Assembly (NCBI GenBank): GCA_012295275.1 | Contig: CM022665.1 | Coordinates: 10,553,476-10,617,475 of the forward strand | DNA length: 64,000 nucleotides | DNA from: Chrysomallon squamiferum | Lineage: Eukaryota > Mollusca > Gastropoda > Neomphalida > Peltospiridae | Reading direction: 5' to 3' | Part shown: positions 41,829 through 56,707 of the stretch, piece by piece | How the letters are laid out: every line of letters starts with the position of its first letter | Position numbering within the stretch: position 1 is the stretch's first letter | Translations under genes and position numbers: made by a program | Notes under the pieces: model-generated | Databases searched by the model: none | What the model was told of the DNA's origin: nothing | Seen by the model: only the letters and a program-made list of their open reading frames with translations

Positions 41829-44346
41829 TGCAAAAGTCAAAAAAAAAAAAAAAAATGTTCTGATAAGATACACAGTTTCAAGAGTAAATGTAAAATGTTG
41901 CACAGTGCTGTCACTGGGTCTATTAGAGTTCCATAAATACTAAATACTAATAACACAGACATGCACAACTTCAAGTTTGAACACAATATTTAGAGCATTC
42001 AGAAAAAAAAAAAACACAACATCAAAAATGTGCAAATAATGCAGATTATGTTGTTTAATGAGTTTCAGATAATAAACACTTTTTACACTGACATGCAAAG
42101 CTTATGTTTTAAATACCACATTATGAAATGTTCAGATAATTAAAAAAAAAAAAAAATGTTTTAAATTAAAAATTTCAAGAAGTGTATAAATAATGAAGTT
42201 TATGATGTGTGACCATGTTGCAGTGTTTATCACTTTATGAATTAATAATTTAGTACATTTGCATGCAAACACCAGTTAAAACGAACTGAAATACTTGCAA
42301 GAAAGATAAACTAAGTGACAGTGATGCTTTTTCACCTCTAACTCATCAGACTCAAGTATTAAGGCAACATCTTCTTTTGTTACATCCAGTAACTAGTTAT
42401 TGGGGAAAAAGTAACAAATATTTTAACTACTGAAATGATTTATAAATTTTATAACTGGTTCAGTTAATAACAGCAATAATTAACTGAAAAGGAGAAAAAT
42501 TTAGGTATTTTGTTTTAATAAAAGAAAGAAGGAGGGAATATCACATAATTTCTTAATTTGTATGAAGAAATGTATCTTATATTTAGATAATTTTAGATTG
42601 TTTTTCATCTGAAAGTAATTATCCATCTTCCAAAATCTTAAAGTAAAATTTAATTTTAAAATAATAAACAAAACATAATACGATCAATATTAAGAACAGT
42701 TACTGACATCCATGGAAAATGGGTGGGATAAAATTAATTTATATGTTAATAAAAAGATATATATCAGTATATTAAAAGAATAAATTATAAATTGTTATAA
42801 ATATAAAAAAAAAAAAATATTATCAAAGAAGAAGACATTGTAAAATAAAGACAATGAACTGTTTTAGTTTTTTCTTGAAAATTACTGAGGCAAAGTAAAA
42901 TCTGATGTTTGTACTAAAGAAAAATTAACATATTCATTATATCAGAAATGGGCGTCATAGTCTGTCATGATGGCTAACCATAATAAATTAGTGTCATTTT
43001 ATTAAAATTCTTATAATTATTCACACCTGAAAGAAAAATATATAGCAAGTTTGCATTTACATTTATCATGATTTATTTGTAACATGGTAAATATATAAAA
43101 CAATGAGCCATGTTCAAATAAATTAATAATAATAACAATAATAATAATAATAACAATAATAACAATAATAATAATAATTAGAGTAATAATAAGAAGAATA
43201 ACAATAATTATTATAAAAACACCTTATATTCATTAGTAAATAAAATAAATAATGTATCTAATTATAAGCTTAAAAAATAATTAATTGCTTTAAATCATTG
43301 TAATATAAGAATATTATTAATTACACTTTGCTAAAAAAACATTCAGATATTTTTTTTAAATTACCGTATATACTTGTGTACAAGGTGACCTTATGTATAA
43401 GTCGATGTGTATTTTAAGACCAAAAATTGCGTCATTTTAGGTATTACTTGTGTATAAGTCGACTGTAGATTCCAGGCACTGTCACTTTGTTTTCGATTTG
43501 TCGGTAGTGGATATTAATGACGATTGCAATATTATTTCACCAAATTCTTTACAATTACACAAGTGAGTTTTGTTTATGAAATTAGGACCGATATTTAGTG
43601 CAATTTGGCAGAGAAGTCTGCATTCCTAGATCATTGCAAGACCCCATAAGGCATAACGCCGTACTGACGTTTTTTCGCTTTAAAATGTATTTTTATGTCA
43701 TTAAACGGAAGAATATCATGCTTTACATTCATATTTGGTTTTTTATTTAATTTTTCAAAGTTTTTTATATGATAAAATTATATTTTTGAAAAGCTGAAAA
43801 ACCGCGATTATTTTAGATGCATCCCGTAGCAAAAAATAGTCAAAATGGTGACTCTTCAGCAACAGCTACAAAAGCATTACCTATGTATAAGTCGACCCCC
43901 AAAATATTACCTTAATATAGTCTCCCAAAAATTCAACTTATACACAAGTATATACGGTACTTTTATTTAAAATTTCGTCTTTCATATTAACTAAATACAA
44001 AACACACCTATAATTTACCAACAACAACTGCTTATTTTATTTTCTTGAAATGTTATATTTTACATTCCAATATATTTTGAGTAAATTGACCATTTTACTC
44101 ATCTTCAACAAAAGTTATGTAAAATAAAATCTTTTGATAATAATAATCACAGTTCATAAAAATTTAATTCAGACATTTTAATTCATCTTTTAACATCTTT
44201 TTTTGGAAAAGTGGACACAAGCCACTAAGAGATATTTTTCATTAAACAAACATGTCTTTGTAATGGCATAAAATAAATTATATAAAGTAGAAATGATTTC
44301 ATGAACTTGAAATGTGTATCTATTTTATTTATTTATTTACTTATTT

Positions 44347-44389
<43 letters not shown>

Positions 44390-45096
44390 TTAACCATTAC
44401 AAACTGGATAAATAAAATGGCTAAATGCAAAGAAGGAAAAGAACAAACACAAATCAGTGACTCGAAAAAAAAAACTCAGGCAATTCAATTTTTACTGAAC
44501 ACAAATGCCAATAACACCAGTCTAGCTAAACAAATTATTAACATGCCAGATGGAACACATCAATAGCATTCATAAAAAAAAAAAAAAAAAAAAAAAAAAT
44601 TAAAAAAATGTTTATAATAATGCTTTTCATAAAATCATAATTTCTCATAAAACAACAAAATACAGCACACAACTTACACTTTCTGTTTTTTGTGGCAAAG
44701 AACCAGCATCACCTTTACCTCCACCATTTACACCTAGAAAAAATGCAAGATGATAAATTGAAATGTCATTTTAAAAAATATCTGTTGTAAGTTTTTCTAG
44801 GACAATTAAAATGTAAGAAAATAACTTTATTAAAATTTTAAAAAGAAAATACAAATGTGCTGTACATAAAACTTACCAGTCTTTCTTCTTCTATACTTTA
44901 TGTTATTTACTTATTTACATCTTTTTTTCTTTTTATGTTAATAATTGATGACTGTCTTGTAAAATTTAAATTTTGAACAGATGAGAATAAATGTAGTTAT
45001 TTTAACAATTATGTTTTAATCTGACAGCATTAATATATACACATGCACATGAATACCATTCATTTAAAAAAATAAAATTAAAAATCCAGAAACTAA

Positions 45097-45145
<49 letters not shown>

Positions 45146-48100
45146 GAACACATACACTTAACTAATATTAAATCCAGAAATATTGTCATTTCTGCATGTA
45201 GTTAAGGATATACATTAAAGAAATTGTTAAATGTACCACAACCAACTGACATCAGAATCACCTAAAAGTTTTGCAAATAACACTGGGCGTGTCACCAGTT
45301 TTAACAATTTCATTTTCTTTTTAACATAATCATAATATCCTACCAAAACATATTATTTCTGTAAATATATCCCTATCATTATCCTTTTTCTTTTGTATCT
45401 ATCTAAAGTCTTAAGATATATTTTTATAATAGAAAAACATGCCTGCTTATGATAATTTATTTTAAATCTACTCAGTAAAAGCTACAAAACATTATTGATT
45501 TATAAGAATACATGTCCATTCTTATCCTATTTTCTTTTAAATGTACATAATGTTCACATATATAGATTAACAACTCTAAACACTTCGTTTCACTTATTCA
45601 GTTTCAGTAAAAACTTGAAACATGTATGAATATAGATTTGTAATTTAAAATGTAAAAAAAGGTTTACAAAAGAAAATTTCATACCTATGTTTTTCTCTGA
45701 CAACATCTCAGCACACTAATGTATATAAATGCTAATCATACTAACTGCACATCCTACTGGTATCAAACTAAGTATGAATGATCAGCAGTCAGCTGTTTGT
45801 TTGACATCATCAGTGTACAGAAGCAGAAAAATCTATAACTGTTTGCAGTACTACAGAACCATTGTGAACAGTTTAGATCAGTGATTCCAAAACACACTGG
45901 GTTTATGACCCTCTTGCTCCTTAACTATAGCACAAATGACGCTTATCTTTCTAGCAATTATTTATATTATTTTTTTTTTTCATAATTAGGGCAGTAATTT
46001 ATGTACTAGCAAGGAGTTAGAACGTTTCATGAGATTGTCAGCTAAAGTTAGTGAATGTTTATACATTTGCACATGAATTACTTTGAAAAAATGCTTTTCG
46101 ATATCATCATGGTCATGGTCATGGTCATCCTCATCATCATCATCAACATCATCTAAGGGTTGTATGCCAAATTTAGGTTTTTAGGACATACTTGATATTA
46201 CAGATTAAATCACTGGTATAATAAATTCAGTTTTTGATAGGTGCTACACTAACTAATAATCTTGTAACTTAAGATCTCTCCTATGTTCATCACCTGCAAA
46301 TTATTCAAACCATCCACAATCTTTATACAAATAAAGAATTTATTGGATTTATTTTGATAAATGACAACATAGCATAATGTTTTGGTTCTGTCTTGCAAAA
46401 CAAGAATCATCTTTCCAAAATGAGACCTTGAAGTACTATTACTTAAGACATGAATTAATAAAACACTTGCTCATGTTTTTATTAAAATCCCTACAAAGCT
46501 GACAACCAAGGACTTTGATTGTACCGAATGTTTTTTCATAAATGATTTGATATATACACTGCATAAAACAGTTTCAGTGTCATAACAGAAGGTAAGCCCA
46601 AGCAACAACTAAAACAGAAAATAAATCACAAAACAACAACCTGTAACAAAATAATGTTTTTTTTTTTTTTTTTTTTTTGTATGTGTGTATGTATATGTGG
46701 GGTGGTCTTTGTAATTCTTATTATTAAAGGAAATAGTTAAAATGTCAAATATATCTGGATTGTATTGTAGAGAGTAATTAAAAATAAATACATTCATCAT
46801 TAAATTCGATATTTAACAAATCTGGTTTTGCAATGCTTAATTTAGTAAAAAAAAAGAAAATCACACACACACACATGCACACACAAAGAATAGAAAAAAA
46901 GAATTATCATACTGTATCAAATTTAGTAACAAAAAAAACTAACTGTAATAACAAAATACACCCACAACATTTGACTAAATTGTTTCCAGTACTGAACAAA
47001 AAAAAAAGAAAAAAATCTGTCCTATAAAAAGAAAAAAAAAGAGAGAAAGCAAAAGAAAATTAAGGACTTTTACATATTTCCACATCATTTTCAACATCAT
47101 TCATGAGCAAAAGGCAAGTACCAAATAAATTGATTTGCACCAACTGTGTACTGGACCTAAAAGCAGCTCTCTGTGTATTATGTTGCAGTGTTAGACTAAG
47201 TCTGTATTATGTGAATACTTTACTAAGCTGCAGTGTTAGTCTAGGTCTGTATTATGTGAATACTTCACTAAGCTGCAGTGTTAGTCTAGGTCTGTATTAT
47301 GTGAATACTTCACTAAGCTGCAGTGTTAGTCTAGGTCTGTATTATGTGAATACTTTACTAAGCTGCAGTGTTAGTCTAGATCTGTATTATGTGAATACTT
47401 TACTAAGCTGCAGTGTCAGACTAGGTCTGTATTATGTGAATACTTTACTAAGCTGCAGTGTTAGTCTAGGTCTGTATTATATGAATACTTTACTAAGCTG
47501 CAGTGTTAGTCTAGGTCTGTATTATGTGAATACTTCACTAAGCTGCAGTGTCAGACTAGGTCTGTATTATGTGAACACTTCACTAAGCTGCAGTGTCAGA
47601 CTAGGTCTGTATTATGTGAATACTTTGTTAAGCTGCAGTGTTATGTAAAAGCTACAGTGTTATGCCACTGTTTACAGCAGGTTTACCTCCAAATCCTGGC
47701 TGAGTGAAGCGGTTGTCAGCATCATGATGAAATCCTTCATTAACAATACCTTGTTCTGTGAGAACAAACATCAAACAAGCAACACAAAAATTAAACACAA
47801 CACAAAATAAACAGAGATGAAGACAATTAACTGATGTGTTAACCAGGTTGTGGGGGAAAAGGGCTCAGTTTTAGAGTAACGTGTTTTAAGAAAAGATTCA
47901 TTTCTGTTCATTGGTGTGGTTGACAGGTTTTACACATTTATCATCATTATATCAGAAACAGTATTGTCTGATGTCAAAATATTAATAATGAAATTATTTG
48001 TTAAATTTTAAAATATGAAATAAAGATCATTATCTTCACCTCTGGATATTTAATTCACATCAAATTTCTTAGCATGCAGTTAAATTATCAAAAAAAAATT

Positions 48101-49031
48101 AGTGGGAATAATTATAATGAACAGTTCACAAAAGGAACATATTTACTGTGAACTAATTAATTTTTTATAATTAATACAGCAGTCATATTTTATTTTAGAA
48201 ATGTTCAGAATATTTTTCAGTACTATTATTCCTCAATAATTATGCCCACCAGTAACAATTATTTTTGATTGTTATTTATTTTAAGTTTCTAACATAATTA
48301 GTAAAACAGTACATGCTAAAAATAAATTATTTTCTATGCACCAACATGCATATTCTGTAATGCATTCTGTAACAAAAAAAACGTTTAATGATAATTATTA
48401 ATAACTGTAACTTTTAAACAAAAGTTATCAAATGCAAATTTTATTTTCCCTTTTAAATTTTTTTTTTTTTTTTTTTTTTTTTTTATTATTATATTTATTA
48501 TTTACATTTTATTTACTTATTTATTTATTCATTTTTTTTTTTTTTTTTTTTTTTATTTATTATTATTATTGTATATTTGTTTTGTGGAGGTTTTTTGGTG
48601 TCTGTTTTTTTTTGTTTTTTTTGGTTACGTTGTAAAACAATACACATATTTTTTAAAAAGAACAGCAAACAAACAAACAACATGCTGAATCATTTTGGCT
48701 TATATCTTTTTAATATAATGGCATTTTATGATGGGGGTTTTATTTCAGTTATTGAGAAAGTAACATTAAAAAGAATATTGTAGTCCATGGTGCTTTTAAT
48801 GTTATGAGAAAGAGTCAGATAAATAGACAGGCAGACTGACTTATTTTATCTTTAGAGTGGTTTTTTAAAAATAAATTATTGCTGTTTTGTAATAAACTCA
48901 TATTTCTGTAAACATCGCACAAACACACAAACACAAACACACACACATACAAATGTATACAAACACACACATGCACACACACACATACAAACACACACAC
49001 ACACAAACACACACACAAACACACACGCATA

Positions 49032-49068
<37 letters not shown>

Positions 49069-49564
49069 TAGAGGATATGACAATGTACTGTGAAATTTCC
49101 AAGGATTCAAACATTTATAAAGGTTAAGAATCTGTATTTAGAAAGATGCATATAAATGATAACAGTAGGCCATGGGCTGGCTGAACTGAGTTTCATCTCT
49201 CAGATATATTCATTATGCAAAAACAATATATGTTTGACATCTGACAAGATTTAACATTAAAATATGCTAAAGTGTCAGTAACTGTTCAGAATAAGATAAA
49301 ACTGTAGCAGATTCACATGACAGATATAACTAGCCAATACAATAACTGAGTGATCAAACTCTTTAAAAGGTAATAAAAGTCTTCTATTATTATTTTTTTA
49401 TTATTATTCATAATTTTAGTTCATTTTATTTGTTTATTTTTTTTTTTTTTTTTTTGATTAGAACCAAACTGTTAAAAATGTGATAAAAATCCTTGAAATT
49501 TTTTTTTATTATTATTATTATTTTCTAAATTTAATCATTTATTTCTATAAATTTTATAAATTTA

Positions 49565-49619
<55 letters not shown>

Positions 49620-50784
49620 TTAATAATGATAAAAAAAATGTTATCATTATTACTGAATTATTAAATCTAACTTATTTAATTAAGCTTTTCTTTCAGTGTG
49701 TCTCTTGAAATAATCATAAAATAGGTACATACAAATTTAATTAAAAAAAAAATTAATTTAATTTTGAATTTGTTGGTATTTCACATTTACTATACATTTA
49801 GGTTATTCTCCTACAAAATCTGGCTATTTACTGGATCTCTCATTACATATTTCAATATTAATCCTGATGGTCTATCAAATTCACTGAAAAATGACTTTCT
49901 GTCAACAAAGCTATCTGGAGAATACAAGAAACAAAATACTGAGAATTTTAAAATCAACATAAAAAAAACAAAAAAAAAACAACAACACAATGTTCAAAAA
50001 TACATTTTCATTTGTATTTCAACACTAGCTCAGTCTCATAACATAACACTCTGACATATAAACTATTCCCATGCCGAGAATAAACATGTAATTTGATAAC
50101 TGATATGAGTGCCAATATTTCAACCACAAATGTCACATGTTGACAGAAATATCCATCAACACAACAGAATTGAAATGTTGGTATTGTTTTGCCTGATTAT
50201 AATTATCACAGTTACCTGCTGATATTTTTTCCTAGAATTAAAAATTTTTAAAAAAAAACTGGGTGTTTATTGCTTGTTTGTTTTTGTTTCTTTGTTTTCT
50301 GCTGAAGTTGTTTTTGTATCTAGTGAACTCTAGAAGTCATTATTATTGCTATTTTTTGTTGTTGTTGTTTTCTTTAAAGGTTTGATGTAATTTTGAGTGA
50401 AATTCAAATTTTAATTAATCCTTATTAAATAATAATAATAATAATGTTAATAATATTTTAATGGCTATAACATTTTGTGTTAAAAAATATTTAGACAACT
50501 TATAATTTTTACCCTCTTCACACACACACACACACACACACAATGTGTAAATCTAAAAATAAAAGTTCTGAGCATGCCATTAACAGATACAAAATTCAGG
50601 AATATCAGATAATGTCACAGACAGGAAATCAAAATATTTAGCCATATTATACTACACATACAAATAAAACTCCGGGCATCTAAATAAAATGACTTTTTGT
50701 TACCTTTGGGGGATATTTTGTTTGTTTGTTTGCTTGTTTGTTTTTATTTATTTATTTATCTGTTTTTATTTATTTATTTATCTG

Positions 50785-50816
<32 letters not shown>

Positions 50817-51994
50817 TTTTTTTTTTTTACAAAGCCTTTAACAAAATTCCAAACACATTTAATATTATCAAACAACAGAAAAATGTATTTTGCACATGCC
50901 TGTCATCAGTAAACTCCAGTTGCATTATTTTCATCCCGTGGGTAAAAATACAATCAAATTTGTAAAAGTAAATCATTTGACTGAAACACCAGACAGCCAC
51001 TGTTCAATAATTTATTTTATCTTGAGATTTTTTATCAAGATTTAATCATTAACTTTCTTGTTTTATTGAAAGTATGAAGTTACAAATAGAAGATATCAAA
51101 CCAGATTGACAAGATATAAATAAATAATTTCATTCTTTTTTTATTCTTTTTTTTTCTGCTTATTAAGTAATCTGTTATTTCAATGTCATAAATGAATTCC
51201 AAATTAAAGACATATTACAACATTTAGAAAAAAGTTATTAATCTCAAATAAACTTAGTTTAGAAGGGTTTGAAAATTCTTGGTTGGATGCAATATCTAAT
51301 TAAACTTATATTTTATCCACAGATGTCTTGTCTCTAAAAATGACAAATCCCTGTTCATGTAATACAACAGTATTGTCATTTAAGCAAAGATAAAAAAAAA
51401 AAAAAAAAAAAAAATTAATACTTGTCTTTGATTTCAGTCAGCCATTTCATCCATACACACAGATGTACAGTAAACATACACAGACTCAGATATATGTGAT
51501 CACAAAATTACATACACACATACATTTTAAATAAATCATTAAAATCTGACTTATTAAACATTACCATGAAATATAACCATGAATAATGGTATGTTCTTGT
51601 GACTACTGTTCTGTTACAGCCATTTCAAATACAAAGTAGTAACTGTTTCTAAGTAAATACTCATACATTTATTTAATCCCGTATAAAATACATTTCCCGT
51701 TTCATGAATTGAAGCTGTGGTGCATTTTAAACAAATTACTGATTATGAGCTACGAATAACTGCGTTGTAAACAGAATGTTACCTGCTGCTTCAAACCCAA
51801 TGGGTGCTGGTGGTCCCTGTGTTTCCATGTCTGCAAATTCTCCTACAGGAGGATACAAATGTTCTGCTGGAGGAGGGGTAGGAGGTGCCGGGGCAACACC
51901 TAAAACAAAACAAAAAAGTGAAAATATAATAATTCTTACATAACACACACACACAAGCATGAGGGGGTTTGTTGTAATAAATATGTGTGTACAG

Positions 51995-52041
<47 letters not shown>

Positions 52042-52976
52042 GTGTATATGTATGTATGTATGTGTGTGTGTATATGTATGTATGTATGTATGTATGTGTA
52101 CATACACACACATACGGTATGTATATATGTATGTATATGTATGTGTATGTTATATGTGTATATCACTGCATGTATATAACTTTTGTTTGTATGTGTATCT
52201 GTGTCTATCACAGTTTTTATTTTAAAATTAAAAATTGAATACAGTTATGTCTTACTGAATACTGAAAAAAATGCTAACATTCATTTTATATAAAAATAAT
52301 GTTGAAAACAAATCATTAAAGATCATTTCTTTCATATACAAAATGTCACAGTATGTGTGTCAGCCATTTTTCTTTTTAAACCCTGTTGGATGTTACACCC
52401 AATTTAGTAATGCCTGTAAACAAAAGATAACACTATGAAATGACTAAAACATTATAAAAAGAGACAGTTGATTGCAATTAATTAAAATTACCTATTTCAG
52501 TAAAAATGTTATTATAATATATATATATGTCTATGTATATATAGAATAAGTTAGACTTACAATTCTTTATTTTCATGCCAGGTTAAAGTAGAAGATCTAA
52601 TAATATTGATTACATTTTATGTAAACGTAATTGTATAAATGTTGTTTTGCTAGGCAACGTTATCTCAACATTTAGATAAAAAAAAAAAAAATGCTATGTA
52701 ATAAATTGAGACATTTTGGTTTGATAATGGGTTTGTGTTAGCAACACTCTTATCCAGATATGAGACACCATGCACCACATCCAAAGTGTAAGAACACTTT
52801 TGTCTGTGTATTTGTACATGTATATAGAAAGATAGATTAGTACGAACAAACACACACACACACACACAACATACATACATTTATATATATATATACACAT
52901 TCATATATATATAAATATATATATATATATATGGTTGCATACATACATTTAGATTTATATATGTATATATGCACAC

Positions 52977-53027
<51 letters not shown>

Positions 53028-53786
53028 ACATTTATATTTATATATGTATATATATATATATATATGCATACACATTTAGATTTGTGTGTGTGTGTAATAA
53101 ATATATAATACACACGTATACACACACACACACACACAAAAACATAAAAAGGTTATATATACATATGCACACACACACATGTGTGTATGTGCAGTTAATT
53201 GTTGCAAACACATATAAATAAAAACAGAAACAAAAGTAAAAACAAGTATATACTAACTGTGTTGGGTTTTTTTTTTTGGTTTGTTTTCTTTGTTAAATCC
53301 TCTACCCAGACTGACACAGATTTCACTTGGTGTACTTATCAAGTTGTTCTACTAGCCTGAAAATGCATCCAGCAGAGTAATCTATCCATAAACCAATGAC
53401 TTTACTACTTGTGACTTACCTATTCATGTGGGGATTCTTTTAACAGTGTATCAATTGACCTACATTACGATTTCAAATAATACTTATATATAGTACTCTA
53501 TTATTATATGTAACAATAATAATGAATACATGTGTAATGAAATCTAGATAGCTCTAGAGACAGATATGTATTGGGCAATGTTTAATCACGTACAGTTTAG
53601 TTATGTTTTTGTCAACTGTACAAAACACTCTGCATGGAGAAAAATCTATGTTATCTTTGCTAGCAATAGAGGGTGTGGCTTTTGTACCCTAGTATTTATA
53701 GAGCAGCCAGTAAAACTGGTTCATTGTTCAGTATCAAACTTGAATTTCCACTCAAAATATAGTTTTGGAGTACCACAAACCTCAAT

Positions 53787-53817
<31 letters not shown>

Positions 53818-54030
53818 TTAAATAAATTTAAAAAACTAAATAAATAAATTAATTAATTAAATAAATTTTAAAAACTAAATAAATAAATAAATAAATAATA
53901 TATATATTGGCATATTATTTATTTATTTATTTATTTATATATTTTTTTAAGTTATTTAATTTATATATATATATATATATACATAAAATACTACTAATAA
54001 TAGATGAATCATAATGTTACAAAAAAAAAA

Positions 54031-54070
<40 letters not shown>

Positions 54071-54221
54071 AAAACAAATAAATTCAACACAGGCTAGATT
54101 TTTTTATCATGCTTACCAACATATCTTGATAAACATTTACATGGCATGATTCACACATTGCAAGCAAAAAAAAATTATTATTATATTACAGCATTTATAA
54201 ATTCAAAAAACATAAATAATA

Positions 54222-54267
<46 letters not shown>

Positions 54268-56657
54268 ATAAATAATAATAATAATAATAAATGAATCACA
54301 ATGTTTAAAAAAATAAAAATAAAAAAATAAATAAATATGTAAAACAAATAAATTAAACACAAGCTAGATTTTTCTACATGCTTACCAACACATCTTGATA
54401 AACATTTACACGGCATGGTTCAAACATTGCAAGCAAAAAAAAAAGAATTATTATATTGCAGCATTTATATATATTATCAGAAGTTTGCTTAACAATGCAT
54501 ACAAAAATACCTCTATGCCCAAATACATAAGGTCAGTCTTCTTTTCAAGAGACCAGCATTGTTAATAATTTGCTAACATGATTTGAGAAGCATAATTGAC
54601 TGTGAATAAAAAAGAAAAAAGCCTTAGAAGTTATAGAAAGCCACGAAGATTCATATGATTGCTCTAAATAAAGACTGCTAGAAAGCATTATCATCAAAAA
54701 AGATATCAATACGTTATGTTATTTATGTCACTGTGAAACACACAGTGAATCAAACAACAACAAGACTGGAAATATATGTATATATGCTCATGTTCTCTCT
54801 CCTTCTCTCTCTATTTTTTTCTGTTGCTCTGACTCACATTCTCTGTATGAGTTTGTCTATGTTTGGAAATAGTTTATCATTTATGGATGAAATAAGAAAA
54901 ATCATAGCAAAGAAGTAGTTACACAATATCATTTTAAATCTGCTTGTTTTAATAAAATAATGACAATAATAATAATATTCTGACATCGGTACAAACGTCA
55001 GCAGTACATGGGAACATGTGAATGGTATAGCCTATATAACACAGTCTGTCTAATTACAGCTGAATAAATATGACTTTTACAATTATTTGTTTTATTATTT
55101 ATATTAAGCAAAGTTTTCTTCTTCTTCTCTATTTTTTTTTCCTTTCTTTTTTAAATTAAGATCTAATACCAAAAACTTCAGACAAATACAATAAGACATA
55201 AAATATTTATCTGAAGATGAAAAGCAGCAACGTGGCAAAAGAACAAAATATATTTTCAGAGAAAGTATGACAATTTTGCACATGATCTGTACTGTTCCTT
55301 GAATTAATAACCAGAAAAAAAAGAAGAAAAAAAACATTCTACAATACACAATCAGAATATATTTTTTATTTTTATTTTTTTTAAATACATAGGGAGATTA
55401 CTGGGGGGAAAAAAAAAAAAAAATGATAAGTAATAAAGGGATAAGTAATAACTAATATCAGAAATAAATGCACTAACCTAATTTTTATGTTATCTTTCAA
55501 CAGTGCAGTAACTGAGTCTTGCATATTTTAACAAGTCATATGACAATAAATTTGGACAATACTCAAAATTTATTTATCATGCTCATGTATTTATTCAGCA
55601 GTTTTTAACTAGTTCTTGTTATATGTGCAAGGGATTATTACACAGAAGTCACAGTGATCTTAGATATTAATAAAACTGCTATAATGAGATACAGAACAAT
55701 AAATTTATTTTCTCAATTAAAAATAAGGTGTCCTAAAAAAACAAAAACAAAAAAACATTACAGTCATAAACACTGAAATACATTTTTTTTTTTTAAAAGA
55801 AGAAAAAGAAACAGGTGAGGAGAGAAACAAAAAGAGTGTATTTTTAACATTTTACCTTACCACCTGATGACCATGTTTAGCCTAAGCATATAAATATAAC
55901 TTCATTAAAATGAATGTATCTGCACTCTAAACTAAGAGAAGTATATACATGAATTTTTTTCTATAAGTTATTAAAGTAAATAATAGAAAATAAATGATGT
56001 GAACACTGGAAATACCTGTAACCACTTACAAAAGAGAGATAAAAATAGATGTTAAGATTTTCTTTCTTCATATATGCTGAAAAAGAGGGCTGGGTAAATG
56101 ATGTTAAACAGGTTTTTGTAGTATGATGTGAGAATAACAATGTAAGGAATAGCTGACAATATTTTCTTTAATAATAATAATAAATTTAGAAAAATAATAA
56201 TAAAATTAAATTAAATTAAATTAAATTAAATTAAATTTTTAAAATATATTAAAATTAAAATTATAAAAAAAAAAAAAATTTAAAAAAAAAAAAAATTAGG
56301 ATTTGGTAAATAAAAACGCAGTTACAAATGTATTTCTATTTTATGAGGTTTTGTAAAAAGTGAAATTTTTTTTTAACAATATCACCATTGTCATCGCATG
56401 TTTCTAACCACATATTCACACCAATTTTAAACCAAATAATGTTTTCTTTAACTATATTTCTTCTTGAAGGTTATAGTCATAATCATGATAAGACCAATCC
56501 CTTTTCTGATATCTTTGATAACCTCTGAACTAATAAAAATACATGAAATATGCATGACGGAATAAAAAGGCACAAATTAACTCATTTTCTTAAAGATTTT
56601 ATTTGTTTTTTCTTTAAAACTAGAATGTGTGTCTTTTTGCAAAATTAATATATAAAT

Positions 56658-56707
<50 letters not shown>

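Larger units (their letters stand above)
39437..42335. other. Intron 5 of the anoctamin gene
   Basis: It holds (ATT)n at 39751-39777, (TA)n at 39960-39995, (GT)n at 40155-40204, a SINE copy at 40538-40640, a poly-T of about 33 at 41451-41483 and a decayed array at 41575-42160. No coding sequence seen. Confidence 0.55.
53960..54475. repeat. Tandem duplication of about 270 bp
   Basis: The block '(TA)n - AAAT run - cacaggctagatttttttat - catgcttaccaacatatctt - gataaacatttacatggcat - acattgcaagc - A-run' (53960-54200) is repeated as '(TA)n - AAAT run - cacaagctagatttttctac - atgcttaccaacacatcttg - ataaacatttacacggcatg - acattgcaagc - A-run' (54220-54475). The non-microsatellite core of about 58 bp differs at only about four positions. 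Confidence 0.9.

Noticed and set aside
45880-45970. hAT-like start 'cagtgattcc' with a later 'atgaccctcttg'
   Set aside because: Only one end is visible and no target duplication or second end was found.
47103-47648. 181-codon open frame on the + strand with repeated SLGLYYVNT
   Set aside because: It is generated by the 45-bp tandem repeat in an intron of the opposite gene; no start context, domain or splice support.
48815-49110. Cys/Val-rich open frames on the - strand
   Set aside because: They are translations of an (AC)n tract.
51736-52238. Several overlapping Tyr/Ile/Cys/Val/His-rich open frames on both strands
   Set aside because: They translate TATG, TA and CA microsatellites. Only the exon 2 part (51783-51899) is real coding sequence.
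52837-53221. Ile/Tyr-rich open frames on both strands
   Set aside because: They come from compound (TA)n and (CA)n repeats.
53566-53808. 80-codon + strand open frame in intron 1
   Set aside because: No known similarity and it runs into a poly-A tract; kept only as unexplained sequence.
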